A stretch of DNA of 64,000 nt from Sepioteuthis lessoniana (GCA_963585895.1 OY757939.1:61906962-61970961), one strand, 5' to 3'. Shown: positions 21,701 through 32,925, counted from the stretch's first letter. The notes: a model not told the origin generated them from the sequence alone. A program made the numbers and translations.

Positions 21701-22215
21701 TTTCTTCTGCATCTGGGTGCACATAACACGGTGCACATGTTCAGATGAACCAATGCATATGTGTGTTGGTGCGCATACTTATATGGATATATTTAAATGT
21801 ACTAATGCATATGCGTGTAGATGTGAACGTTTCTATATGAGTATATATGCATATAGGCACCGATTGTCAATAACATTCAAATCTTTCAAGAATTATTTCC
21901 TCATAAAACCCACTGTACTAGTGTAACACTATAAACTCTTCTATACCTTGGTGCACATGTTTAGGTGCACATGTCTAGATTCATGAATGCATATGTATGT
22001 AGATGTGAACGTTTCTATATGAGTATATATGCACAGATTGTCAACAACATTTCTAGGGTTATTTACTCCAACAACTCACAGTACTAATGTGACACTATAT
22101 GGTCTTCTATACCTGGGTGCACATATTTAAGTGCACATATTTAGGTGCTATAATGCATATGCATATAAGTGCGAGTAGGTCATTATGAGTATGTATATAA
22201 ACGTAGCATTTATAT
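21700..22215. repeat. ~170-180-bp diverged tandem repeat, 3 copies
   Basis: The block gtgcacatg...atgcatatg...gtagatgtgaacgtttctat..gagtatatatgca recurs at about 21817 and 21998, and a shorter third copy follows near 22150. The linked phrase 'cactata..cttctatacct' recurs at 21926 and 22092. Confidence 0.65.
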
Positions 22216-22705
22216 ATCTATATGCATGTGGGAGTAAATGTATTTGGACAGGTGTGTATGAGCAGAGGTAGCGTATGTGTATGTACAGGGATATGGATAT
22301 ACAATTGTATCAGAAGGACAGCTAAAACAAGTTAGACAAGACAGGCGAATTTTAATCCAGGATGAAATAGAATTAGAAGGATTTCTCGATGGGGATGAAA
22401 GAGGTAGTTTTTTTGTGTCCGTAATAAACAGAAAAGTCTTCGGCGCTTAAACAGTCAGAGATTAGTAGACAAGGCATAATTTTTTTTTTTTCACTACATT
22501 AGTTTTAAGTTGTTCGCGTCGAGGAAACAGTTTTCTCTCTCAGAAGTTTGGAAGGAACATGGACATAGAAAGATCAGTAGTGAGAGAGGAGATTTGTAGC
22601 ACAGAACTGCGGAAGTTCGAGTTTAATGTAGTAAGCAGCAGTGAATCTCCAGGAACGAAAAACGGATTTCTCAATAGGAGTGAAAGGGTTAGTTTTTAAT
22701 GCCTG
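22216..22705. other. left flank of nested LTR-C copy, repetitive
   Basis: 'taaacagaaaagtcttcggc' with following 'attagtagacaa' and 'ttagtttt' resembles the right flank (24100-24200: 'taaacagaagtcttcggcat'). An older repeat probably lies on both sides of the LTR-C copy, or was duplicated around it. Confidence 0.4.
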
Positions 22706-24099
22706 TGTAGCAGAAAGAACTTCGTATTTTTGTTTGGCGCGTAAATTAATTTGACCGTTATGGTCGATGCATATTTTCACCCAATGAGGATGACTTATCC
22801 TATTCATCCCGGACCATTTTTCCGGGCAGCACCAAATTGGGAAAGGCCCGCCAAACACTCTCTTCCATAGAACTTTTCGAAAAGGACAGACGTACTTACT
22901 GTCCGGTTTCTTAATTAGCAGCAGCATCACGATACCATGAGGAAAGCCATCTAATTTATGGACCTCTTGAGTCTATTCTCTTAGACCACGGGTTCCCAGT
23001 TGAATATGAATTAGATGAATTCAATATGCCACACAGGAACAACTTTACGTCCCCTCCAACTTTGGCTATGTCGACTGGGACGCAAAATTCCGTCAGACAT
23101 CCAGCTACTTCATCCCAGGGCAACATTTTCTGGAGATATTCACGCTTCTTCCCCCAAACAACCAGGACCACCCATTCATGGGTGACTACATCATTCCTGT
23201 CCTTAACCAGCAAACACGATTTTTGCTACACCTATGGCGACCATATCCCATTTACACATTCAACAATGCCTTAACCGTAACGCTGCACATTTCGCTCAAG
23301 CATTTAGCTGGTTAAAATCCTTATCAATTCCATAACTATTTCCTTCCTTCCTTCCTTCCAACGAGACTTACTGCATAAACGTAAACCCTTTATTCCACGC
23401 TGCCATTAAAACCTTTCATAAAAACCTCATGTATGGGGATTTTATTAAGCCCCGAAAAGCCCGGTTTATTCCTACGTTTTGTAAAAGAATAAACTGTACT
23501 TAGATGTAGAGATGGTGACAGCTTTTGAAGAAAGGGACGAACGACTTATACATGCAACAAAATTTAAATACAACAACAATAACAACAATAAACAGGGTTT
23601 TACACCAAATGGAATAAACAACGAATGTGTAAGTAACAGTTCAAAAAAGAGTTCACAAGGTGTAAGATAAAGTTATAAGGTAAAGTTGGTTAGGTTTGTT
23701 GAAGGTTGTTATAAAGTAGGTTTGATAAGGTAAAGTAGGTAGGTAGATAAAATGCCTGCTGGAACTTAACTGTGTGTGTCCTGTTCCTTTTAACTTAGCA
23801 CGTGCGTTCGTCGCTCTTGGGTCCCGGTGGTGGAAGGTACCAAATAAGTATGCCGTCAAGGGGCTGCTACGATGGACCTGATGCTAACAGTTGTTAGTAG
23901 TGGAACCAAAAGAGAGAGAGTCTCCAGTGGAGTTCCTTTTTTATGATGGACGCCACGTGATCCCAAGGGACTGCTGCTGTTCGGTGAAACAGGATCACCA
24001 GTTCCTTACCAAAATTTCTACAAATGGTATCTTCGTCTTCTCTCTCCTTATTTCCCAACAACATTTAGCGAGGAAATAACAACGTAACAACACGTAACA
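22706..24099 (+). mobile_element. LTR-C copy 1, itself interrupted
   Basis: It starts TGTAGCAGAAAGAAC and shares with copies at 28600 and 59055 the segments 'tgtttggcgcgtaaatta', 'cacccaatgaggatga', 'gaggaaagccatctaattta', 'cctgtccttaaccagcaaac' and a final 'acatttagcgaggaaataac'. A ~0.6-kb insertion at 23430-24022 separates 'aaaacctca' from 'ggtatcttcgtc', which are adjacent in the other copies. A short (TTCC)n lies at 23342-23359. ORFs in it are not conserved as proteins. Confidence 0.75.
23430..24022 (+). mobile_element. ~0.6-kb insertion inside LTR-C copy 1
   Basis: Recognised by comparison with LTR-C copies 2 and 4, which lack it. It begins TGTATGGGGATTTT and ends near TTTCTACA, so TG...CA ends are possible, but I cannot find a clean TSD. 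It contains (ACA)n-rich and (GGTAAAGT)-like low-complexity sequence and no recognised protein. Confidence 0.5.
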
Positions 24100-26011
24100 T
24101 ATATTTATTTGCTAAACCTGTTATAAACAGAAGTCTTCGGCATAAGTATGGTCAAAGGTTATTAGACAGGAATATAATTTTTTAAAAGTATTTTAGTTTT
24201 GAAAAGTCCACGCGAGAGGTTCTTTTCCGGAAGCACAGACTCTATATAATTGTGGTCCTATTACTGGGAGGACCACATGCGTTTTCCAGCTGGTTGCTCT
24301 GTCAATGCTTTCTGCACTCAAACTGTGTTTTAAAAGATCAGCAGAATCGAAACTGATGCAACTTGCTCGGAGCTTCTTATGACGTGTCGAGAGATCAGTA
24401 GGAATAAGTGGCCGAAGACGTTGGAAACTCCAAGAACGAGACAACTCTCGGTTGACAATTACAATATGATTTTTTGTTACAGTATGATTATGCATCCAAA
24501 TACGATTGTAAAATAAAAGACTCGGTGTGGAATTTGGTTGACCTTTTTGTGCTTTATGCAAATTAGTAAGTTTTTCAGTGGAAAAGGTGTTCTTTGTGCT
24601 GTAACGCTACACCCTCTCGCCCCCACACACGTTAACTTTCTTCTAACCATGTCACTTCTTACGCCGGCCGGTGATCAACTAGTGGTTCGAGGGGGTAACG
24701 CACATTTCTTGCCACCACAAGAATACGATCGAGGGAACGGGGAAAATAGAAGGACAAACGAACAAACACGAACAAAGCTTGGGGTTAACCAAGAGCAGAG
24801 GAAGGTATGCAACACTTTGCATTCCTGAAGCATATATGGACTAACGCTAGCGTGGGTTACTAGCGAAAATTCCACAAAGCTACTGGAATCAGACTCATCT
24901 TGACTCACTGTCGCTGGACCCTATCCCATGCTGCCTCGCCTCTCTGCTCCGGTGTCCGGTATTGACTGCCCCTGTCCGTGGTTCCACGCCAACTCTCCGC
25001 TGCTCGCCTCTCTGCTGTCCAACGCCAACTGCTCTCGTCCGGGTCCCCCGTCAACTGCTCTCAGCTCCTTTGTCCAGCCAACTCTCATTCGCGTCCCCTT
25101 CCCACTTCCGGATACGGCGAGATTTCATGTCCAAGAATCCTTTGTCTGGTTTCGCGCCAAAACAGACAAAGGAATCGTCTGCTTTGGCGGCCCACCCACA
25201 TAGTGCTACAGTGCTGCCCAAAGAACTTTGGAAGTCTGGAACTTCGTTACTTTCGTAAGAGTTTTCTTTTAGCTGTAAGGTCTTCTAGCAACAAAACTTC
25301 TGGGGATAGTTTCGAAGTGTTGCCATCTCCTTTGATCTCTGTGTTGACTCACACTCGGAGTCCATTTTTATCGAAGAAAAGTGTAGACCTATTCACCTCT
25401 GATTGCTTGTCTGCCAATTATGGATCATTTCGTATTGCATTTCCATTGGTCAGCCAATCGAGACTCAGCTACTATTCATACAGATTGAGGGGAGGAGAAA
25501 CAAAGACCCTCGATTCTTTTTGATGGGACAGTGCATTTTCGTATCACATAGACTGAGTGGGGGAGCAAAAGACCCTTGTTCTACCTCTGACGTTTTTGAT
25601 TTCGGAAAAGGTTATGCAAGTGCACTGAGTTTCCTCACCGCAAGTTACACCTGCAATTTTTTTGAGAGCTTTAGTAAACGCATCGACTTTCGTTTCTTCA
25701 GTGACATTCGCTTGAATTTGTAAACGTAATCAAAAGAAAAAACTTATCCAAAATCTTGGGTCTCATTTTTTTCCATTTTAACAAAATTATTTCTTCTAAT
25801 TTAAAAAAAGACAATTTTTCTTTTCTCGTTAATAAATTTTAGACGCCACTGATCATCCTCCTTTTGTCATTGATCAAAGAAGCGATCAGGAGATAGACAG
25901 GAGTTGTTGCTCAAAGTAGAGGTAGGTTGTTCTGCTGGCCATATCAGACTGGGCCGAACCCATCCCCCCGTCCAGTGTGGTTTACAAGAACATAGACAGG
26001 CGAATTAAGAG
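24100..26011. other. unassigned, includes GC-rich 24.9-25.7 kb
   Basis: At 24928-25723 three plus-strand frames of 91-181 codons overlap. None shows a motif I know, and serine/proline/arginine-rich content is similar in all three, as expected from composition. A short direct repeat (aga.tgaggggaggag.aa.aaagaccc) lies at 25484 and 25546. Confidence 0.35.
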
Positions 26012-26022
26012 CTGCCCGTTGG

Positions 26023-26535
26023 TTTGGTTTGGTTGTTTGAGTTTTATGGCATATCAACCTTTGTAGGTTATTCAATGCCAAATCCATTTTTATACAAATA
26101 ATCAGTTCTATTTCAAACAATTCAGTTCAGCGTAAGTACAATTTCAAGGTCAAAAACTTTTTTTCTTTTTCAATTTAGTTTTGTATAAGTTTAGTTTTTG
26201 TTTACACACAGTTAAATGTCAAAACAATTCTATTTCAAACAATTCAGTTATATGTAGTACAGTTTCAATGTCAAAAACATTTCTATTACTAGTAATTTAG
26301 AATAAGTACGCAGTTTAGTTCTTTTTGACCAATAGATAGGGCCAAATCAGGTGCTACCACTCCGGACCAGAGTGGAACTGGGAGCGATGACAATGAAGGG
26401 GTACTCCACATTCCCTAAAGCTCCATCATCACAGGAACATCACCATCAGATTATTTAATGTCACTCGTTGGTGGGGTCTTACCCCTCTGCAGAGGTGCAG
26501 TCGGTGTATTCTGCAGCGGGGCCCCGACTGGGCAA
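26023..26535 (-). mobile_element. B retroposon with 11-bp TSD
   Basis: CTGCCCGTTGG (26012-26022) and CTGCCTGTTGG (26536-26546) flank a 513-bp copy. Tail ggtttggtttgg/atggcatatcaacctttgta is at the left, a reduced internal minisatellite in the middle, and the head (ctaccactccgg, gaggtgcagtcggtgtattc) at the right. Confidence 0.8.
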
Positions 26536-26871
26536 CTGCCTGTTGGACGGAATGGGATAAGAAACTGGGAGATCAGCACCAATGCCAATATTTCTATATG
26601 TCACGCCCTCCTCCACTCACCGGCTGGAGTGAACCAGAAAGATTGACATCAATAAAAATTATACGTAGGTATTCTTGGAATTCGTTTATGATTCTTTCTT
26701 CCTTTTTTTTTAATTTTCTTTTTTCTTTGTGGACCTGACTCATAGCTTGTATAGTTTCAACCCAGGCCTGTGACTGACTAATATTGTCTTAAAATAATCT
26801 CCACAACGTGAGCTCGAGTACGCTGGTCGCGCGAAAGACTGCCACAATCGCATTTGCGCTTAAGTCAGGTA

Positions 26872-27130
26872 TGAATTTACCATAACCCTATCTCATATGT
26901 GACACAAGGTCATTCTTTAAGCATAGTAAAGCTGATTTCAATTCAGAGTTTTCCTTCTACAAGACTGATTGCCTTACTCGTCTAAAGAAACTAGTCTGTC
27001 CTATTATTGATCCAGGGCTAGGGGAGTAGAAATGAATTTATACCTTTTCAAAGGGCATTAGCATAAAGTGAAATGTAAATAGTATATAGGATTTGAACTT
27101 GAATCGCTTATTCTATTTCTTACTGTTGGG
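26872..27130 (-). mobile_element. SINE-1, diverged
   Basis: Complement of the SINE-1 tail ('catatgtgacacaaggtcat') is followed by 'gattgccttactcg', 'agtctgtcctattattgatc' and the complement of a B box ('aggatttgaacttgaa') near 27100. The tRNA 5' end is cut by the 118-bp array region. Confidence 0.65.
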
Positions 27131-27332
27131 TATCACCCACTCTTTTCCACAGTCCATCTGCTATATATAGCAGTAGCTACTAATACCAGGGCAGACTAGA
27201 AGGTGAAGAGCAGTTTCTTATAGGAATAGTATTAGAGCTTTGGGGACTGGAGATCGCACTAGATCACCTTACTTGCTACCGTAATAACAGAAGCCAATAC
27301 TATCATTGGACTATATCTTTATTCTGTTTTTA

Positions 27333-27930
27333 CTAATCCTATGTTTTTGTCTACTAATAGTCTCTCTATTGTATATACTTTTTCCTGAGAATATATCTCT
27401 ATTTCCTCTCATATCGTGGTTTGTCTTTTATTTAATACTACAAGCGTTCACTAATCCGATGTTCTTGTCTACTAATAGTCTCTCTATTGTATATACTTTT
27501 TCCTGAGAATATATCTCTATTTCCTCTCATATCGTGGTTTGTCCTTTATTTAATACTACAAGCGTTCACTAATCCGATGTTCTTGTCTACTAATAGTCTC
27601 TCTATTGTATATACTTTTTTCCTGAGAATATATCTCTATTTCCTCTCATATCGTGGTTTGTCCTTTATTTAATACTACAAGCGTTCACTAATCCGATGTT
27701 CTTGTCTACTAATAGTCTCTCTATTGTATATACTTTTTCCTGAGAATATATCTCTATTTCCTCTCATATCGTGGTTTGTCCTTTATTTAATACTACAAGC
27801 GTTCACTAATCCGATGTTCTTGTCTACTAATAGTCTCTCTATTGTATATACTTTTTCCTGAGAATATATCTCTATTTCCTCTCATATCGTGGTTTGTCCT
27901 TTATTTAATACTACAAGAGTTCACTAACCA
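27333..27930. repeat. 118-bp tandem repeat, 5 near-identical copies
   Basis: The phrase ctaatcc.atgttcttgtct starts at 27333, 27451, 27569, 27688 and 27806, and the last unit ends at ~27923. Period is 118 (once 119). Copies differ at only a few bases, so the array is young or homogenised. The 61-66-codon hydrophobic ORFs here are repeat translations. Confidence 0.9.
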
Positions 27931-27939
27931 AAGCGCAAC

Positions 27940-28080
27940 ACTTACGATGATAACCATTACGCAAAATTTAGATCAATCACAATAGATAGATTTATTTACT
28001 TATTAGATATTAAATCCCCCTCTCCACCAAAAAAAAAAAATCAGGAACTTTACAGGCACCAAAGAATATATCCATTCATG
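27940..28080. repeat. dispersed duplicate of 30325-30470
   Basis: 'cgatgataaccattacgcaa', 'caatagatagatttattta' and 'ggcaccaaagaatatatcca' recur almost unchanged at 30325-30470. At 30245 the SINE-1-like head runs directly into it, whereas here the 118-bp array lies between them. Confidence 0.7.
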
Positions 28081-28434
28081 AATGAATATATGACATGAAT
28101 ATCTTACATGACATTTATGGTTTTTAAGGTGGGGGTTCTATGAATATTCCCGTAAAAATGACACCAGAACCAAGTGAAACGTTTCACTGATTTATTAGTA
28201 AGTTACGTTGAGAGACGATAATGAATGAACCACTGGATGTGCCATGATAAGTCTCCCGTTCTACCACTTCGTGATCTTCATCAAATGTGTAATGGCCGAC
28301 TTCCTGAACCCAAGAGCGATCACTCCCTAGTCAGTCAAAAGGGAAGTAATTATTTTCTTAGGATTGATCCTAACAATGACAACGATGGGAATTAATTGTA
28401 CCAATTACATTTTACTGGGAGTGGAAATCCAGTG
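28081..28434. other. no gene seen
   Basis: Unique-looking sequence without long ORF. Confidence 0.4.
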
Positions 28435-28599
28435 TGGGAGTGGCTTAAGTTTTGGACAGTGACATCGTTGTAAGCGTGTTTGAACTCTAATCACAGTATC
28501 TTGCTTACTTTCGGATTAATACGCTTGAGAAAAGTATCCCTCTTAGTTATGGGTTAAATAGTAAAACTGCGGTTTTTCTACAAGGATGGCTTTGGCATT
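28435..28599 (+). mobile_element. SINE-2, 5' part (split by LTR-C)
   Basis: 'tttcggattaatacgcttga', 'gttatgggttaaatagta' and 'aaggatggctttggcatt' are SINE-2 body. The element stops at 28599 where LTR-C begins and resumes at 29387. Confidence 0.7.
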
Positions 28600-29386
28600 T
28601 GTAGCAGAAAGAACTACGTGTTTTTGTTTGGCGCTTAAATTAATTTGACCGTTATGGTCATCGCATATTTTCACCCAATGAGGATTACTTTTCCAATTCA
28701 GCCCGGACCATTTTCCCAGACAACATAAAAATGGGGAAGGCCCGCCAAACTACCTCTTCCTCAGCCACTTTCGAGCAGGACGGACGTACTTTCTGTCTGC
28801 TCCCTTCATAGCAGCAGCGTCACAACACCATGAGGAAAGCCATCTAATTTATTGACTTTTTGAGTCTCCTCTCTTAGACCAAGGGTTCCCAGTTGAACAT
28901 GAATTAGATGCACGTAATCTGCCACTTATAGGAACACCTTTATATCGCTTCTAACTTTTGCTATGTCTACAGCGACGCGCAATTCCGCTCAGACATCCAG
29001 CTACCTCATTCCAAGGCAACCTTCTCAGGAGACTTTCATGCCTCACTCCTACAGCAACCAGGACCACACATTTTTGGGCGACTACATCATTCCTGTCCTT
29101 GAATAGCAAACACGACTTTTGCTACGTCTACAGCGACGTATATTTCGCTCAGACATTCAGCATTGCCTTGACTGTAGAGACGCACATTCCGCTCAGGCAT
29201 TTAGCTGCTATAATTCCTTCTCAACTCAATAACTATTTCCTTCCTTTCTCCCTACGAGACTCGTAGCATAAAGGTGCCCTTTATTCTGGCTGCCATTAAA
29301 CCTTCTTGAAAACCTCACGGCATCTTCGTTAATCTCCTTTATTCCATCAAATATAGCAAGGAACTAACGTAACCTTCTATCGCTAA
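28600..29386 (+). mobile_element. LTR-C copy 2, solo, inserted in SINE-2
   Basis: Starts TGTAGCAGAAAGAAC exactly after 'ggcatt' of SINE-2. The SINE resumes as 'acattaaataagcc' at 29387, so a 4-5-base duplication (gcatt/acatt) is present. ~787 bp; no internal region follows, as in a solo LTR formed by recombination. Confidence 0.75.
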
Positions 29387-29440
29387 ACATTAAATAAGCC
29401 ACGAAATTTGATATGCCGCAAAACAAAGAAACCAAACCAA
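29387..29440 (+). mobile_element. SINE-2, 3' tail (split by LTR-C)
   Basis: 'acattaaataagcc', 'ttgatatgccgcaaaacaaa' and 'accaaaccaaacc' are the end of the SINE-2 begun at 28435. Confidence 0.7.
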
Positions 29441-29668
29441 ACCAAGTGACTATTTGGTATTTAGGAGAACGCTTAGTTGTTCCCGACTCACGAGGTTCCA
29501 ATATGACCATTAATAGTTCCTTTGATACTCTAACATTGAATACACGAAAAGGAAAGATGAAATAAACCCATATACACATATGATACATTTAATAGGCGTA
29601 TTTAACAAACAGGTAAAAGTATTACAATGCTAAACAAACGTATCCCAAGAGTTAAAATAGATTTATAC

Positions 29669-29985
29669 TGTAGCAGAAAGAAACTTGAATTTTTGTTTGG
29701 CGCGTAATTTAATTTAACCGTTATAGTCGCCGAACATTTTCACCCAATCAGGATGACTTCTCCCATTCAGCCCGAACTATATTTCCTAGCAGCACCGAAA
29801 ATTGAAGAAAGCCCGCGAATCTCTCTCTCCGTTAGAAATCCCCAACGGGAACGGACGTCTTAACGACGAGACTCGCAGCATACCAGTGTAAACCCCTTTG
29901 CTTCATGCTGCCATTAAAACCTTGATACAAAACCTAACGACGTCTTCGTTCTTCTTCACCACCTTTATTTCCCATCAACATTTAG
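29669..29985 (+). mobile_element. LTR-C copy 3, internally deleted
   Basis: TGTAGCAGAAAGAAAC at 29669 and 'gtttggcgcgtaattt' mark the start; 'ccatcaacatttagcgaggg' near 29965 marks the end. The middle ~450 bp of the family is missing. Confidence 0.7.
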
Positions 29986-30085
29986 CGAGGGGATAACTAC
30001 CAACGAATTGCCAACACTACCAACGAAATACCGACGCTACCAACGAATTACCAACGCTACCAATGTAATACCAACAAAACCAACT
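29986..30085. repeat. accaacg-type minisatellite
   Basis: 'accaacgaattgccaacact', 'accaacgaaataccgacgct' and similar ~19-bp units recur about five times. A second array of the same unit lies at 32482-32600 inside LTR-1 copy 2. Confidence 0.75.
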
Positions 30086-30107
30086 TAAACCTTAAACCAA
30101 AAACCCA

Positions 30108-30133
30108 ATAATAATAATAATAATAATAATAAT
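30108..30133. repeat. (TAA)n microsatellite
   Basis: Uninterrupted ataataataata run of about 26 bases. Confidence 0.9.
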
Positions 30134-30244
30134 GTTATCCCCATCGCTATAAATGGCGAATTCCGACTGGTGAGAACACGCAACCACATATAAAAACAAA
30201 TTAAATATACCACTACAAAATGGAAATTAAACCTAAAAACACAA

Positions 30245-30475
30245 TATAAACTCCTACAATACCTTTTCAAAGGGCATTAACATAAAGTGAAATGTAAATA
30301 GGATTTGAACTCGAACCGCCGATTCCACTTCGTACGACGATAACCATTACGCAAAATTTAGGTCTATTACAATAGATAGATTTTTTTATTTAATAGATAT
30401 TAAATCCCCCTCACCCACCCCTAAATCAAAAACTTCACAGGCACCAAAGAATATATCCATTCATGATATATAACA
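30245..30475 (-). mobile_element. SINE-1-like head joined to the 27940-type repeat
   Basis: 'ccttttcaaagggcattaac', 'aggatttgaactcgaacc' (complement of a B box) and 'gataaccattacgcaaaatt' (complement of an A-box region) form a tRNA-like head in reverse orientation. It is followed by the segment shared with 27940-28080. Confidence 0.55.
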
Positions 30476-31585
30476 AACTGGTAAAAGTATTACAATACTA
30501 AACCAACATATCCTAACTGATAAAATGTACATATTGTTCCACGTGTTGCATATTGACCTTCGACCCGTCCAAGCTGTCAAAATAGGAAATGCACCTGTGT
30601 AAATAACAGGTGCATCCGGTCGAGGAATATCAGGATATAACCTTGACCGTGGACGCGTTGAATTGAATGCGAAATTGTGAAGCTCGCGGGAAGAAGAACG
30701 GACGTCAAATTATTATATAACTCGGTGCACAGGAAGTTCAATCAATTGGGGATAAGATGCGGTAGAGAGAACCAGCACCCAGCAGAGGGGGCCCTCAGGC
30801 CCCCGACTGAGCAGTTGCAGTTGGAGAGAAAATGCTGGAACGAGGACCATGTCCCAGAGAGGCTGGGCCCCCAGGTCCCCGGTTGAGCAGCCCAGGAGAA
30901 TGGAAAAGAAACGCTGTTATGGCCATAAGAGTGGGGGTCAATATGTTGCAGTTCTGTTCAGTCTCCAACTCATCTCTCACACAGTAAAACCTTTAGTAAC
31001 CCTTTCGAACCCTTTCAAATAAAGTGAGAGGTATATTTTTCTAAAGAACTGTGTCGCTCGTCTTTATCATTGCGTCGTTATGTTTCTGCATGCATCGGCA
31101 TATGAGTATGCAACACATGAGCAAGCAATTTATAAAAGGACGGGACAAAAATATTGAATGTGAAAATATCATTTTCCTTCGATGATTTTCATAACGAGGT
31201 GAAATAAAATACCTCATTGGTGTTGGAGACAAAGGTCACTATTTTGTCCAACGAACAAGAATGACACAGTATGTCCAGTTCACTCCCGAACAAGGACAAA
31301 AAGGGAGAGAGAGGGGGGAAAGAGAGGGGGTCTTGGCCGTGCAAAAAAGAGGACAAAAAGAGAAAGAATAAGGGCTCTTAATTCTCACATGATCAACGGA
31401 CATTTGACTTGGGAAGACACACCCACAATCCAAGGGAAGACAATTATTTTTTCTCTTTTTAAATAACGAAGTATTTTATTCTCATTCCTAAACTTCATTC
31501 CTCAAATATGCTGTAAAGAAAGTAACAATGTTATTCAACCTTAAGTTTTATTTAATATTTCACGGTTTAAATTTATCAAAAGGAA
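30476..31585. other. unassigned; contains an LTR-like AATAAA region near 31018
   Basis: A G/C-rich internal duplication (ggggccctcaggcccccgac / gctgggcccccaggtccccgg) lies at 30787-30885. 'caaataaagtgagaggtat' then 'tgtcgctcgtc' at 31016-31060 resembles a polyadenylation/R region. No recognised protein. Confidence 0.35.
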
Positions 31586-31589
31586 AGGT

Positions 31590-31702
31590 GGGTACTCCCC
31601 GAGGTGTAATGGCTGAACTACAACCTCATAACCAGTGAGTTCGAACTCCTGTCGTGTTATTACGTCCACTTTCAGATTAATACATTTGAGAGAGATATGT
31701 AT
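31590..31702 (+). mobile_element. SINE-2, 5' part with tRNA head (split)
   Basis: A-box-like 'gaggtgtaatggctgaa' and B box 'gagttcgaactcc' are followed by 'acgtccactttcagattaat' and 'tttgagagagatatgta'. The element is cut by SINE-1 here and resumes at 32786. Confidence 0.75.
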
Positions 31703-32785
31703 GTATTTACTACCCCCTCCGTACAGGCAGGATATCTTTTAAACAGAGTTTAACATGTTTTAATTAAGAGTTTTCTTTATTCTCGACTGGTTGCCTTGTA
31801 AGGAACGAATAAAAAAATTTAAAATTAAATTTTAAAAAAAAATAAATAAATAAAAAGAAAACTATTAAATTTGCAGAAACTCCCAGAGGTCTCTAACAGG
31901 AAAAGGAGAAGACGCATGCGTAAAAGAAAAAAGGCATTCCTCTTAACAAAGGGGACCATATTATCTTGCTCTTTCAGGCAGTGACCAGCGGATTGATAAC
32001 CTCGTGCTGGCGTGTCTGGGCACCACGCATACGTCTTTGGACGTAGCGTTGGTTAGCCCCTTTCACCCAGTAGCAGCTCTCTCTCGGTCAGCATTATGCT
32101 GAAATATACAAGACCCACAAATGAACTATAAACTTACTCTCACCGGACCTTGACAAACCTCTGAAAGAAAACTAACCCTTATGGAAGCCCGAAATACCAT
32201 ATGAGGACAAATACATACATGAAACGAATTAACGTATTTTTGACACCTTAACTGGGGAATTCAACCATTTCAATGTATTCAGGAAAAAATTCCCTCATCC
32301 ACGGAATGGTTGTTGAACCCAGTAAATAAAGGAAAGTATAAAAGAAACGTCTTCGTCTCTTATCTGCTGCTGTCTTTTCTTTTCTATAATTCTTTTTGGG
32401 ACTTTCTTGGGCAAGGCATTCCACCAACCAGACAACGTGGGGGTAAAATATAATATAACCAAAATATGGAGTCAGATATCTAAGGCCAACATAACCAACG
32501 TAATACCAACGCTACCAACGAAATACCAACGCTACCAACGAAATGCCAACACAATCAACGTAATACCAACCCAACCAACGTAACCAACGTAACATAAGCC
32601 TAAACCCCCACAGCCTAACCAAAGCCCTACTATTTATCCATGGCTGGAGGGAAAATAATTGGATTCATTCCTTTCCTCAGAGTTTTAGTGCTATGTTAAA
32701 TGCAATCAGCCTCATCCAGGATTTGAACTTGTGTCACCGTGTCCCTTTTCTACGACGATGACCATTATACCACGGACACGTTGAG
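31703..32785 (-). mobile_element. SINE-1 inserted in SINE-2, itself split by LTR-1
   Basis: The minus-oriented SINE-1 tail occupies 31703-31796 ('gcaggatatcttttaaacag', 'ttctcgactggttgcct'). The body and head occupy 32613-32785 ('cctaaccaaag', 'atttatccatggctggaggg', the complement of a B box and an A box near 32770). Its ends lie in a ~16-bp imperfect direct repeat of SINE-2 (tttgagagagatatgta / gttgagaaaggtatgta), the expected TSD. Confidence 0.75.
31797..32612 (+). mobile_element. LTR-1 copy 2, inserted in SINE-1
   Basis: Starts TGTAAGGAACG and ends ACCCCCACA (TG...CA). GCCT at 31793-31796 and 32613-32616 flank it, and the SINE-1 sequence is continuous across the junction when it is removed. 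It matches copy 1 (12551) from 'gcagaaactcccagaggt' to 'tatggagtcagatat' and then diverges into an accaacg-type minisatellite at 32482-32600. Confidence 0.8.
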
Positions 32786-32925
32786 AAAGGTATGTACACC
32801 TTTATTCCCCTCCAATTATAGGTTAAATAGTACCACTACAATCCTTCTACCACAACAGCATTGGCATTAAATAACTCACAAAGGATGATATGCAATTAAA
32901 CAAAGAAACCAAACCAAATTAAAAG
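32786..32925 (+). mobile_element. SINE-2, 3' part (split)
   Basis: 'cgttgagaaaggtatgtaca', 'ataggttaaatagtaccact', 'attggcattaaataactcac' and a final 'gaaaccaaaccaaatt' complete the SINE-2 begun at 31590. Confidence 0.75.

Noticed and set aside
22574..23274. Coding ORFs of 82-118 codons on both strands in LTR-C
   Set aside because: The same DNA is conserved in non-coding LTR-C copies with frame breaks at different places, so similarity between translations reflects DNA homology only.
24928..25723. Three overlapping plus-strand ORFs of 91-181 codons
   Set aside because: All three frames are open over the same GC-rich stretch, none has a recognised motif, and they cannot all be real.
27306..27672. 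Hydrophobic 60-66-codon ORFs that look like membrane peptides
   Set aside because: They are translations of the 118-bp tandem repeat, which changes frame each unit.
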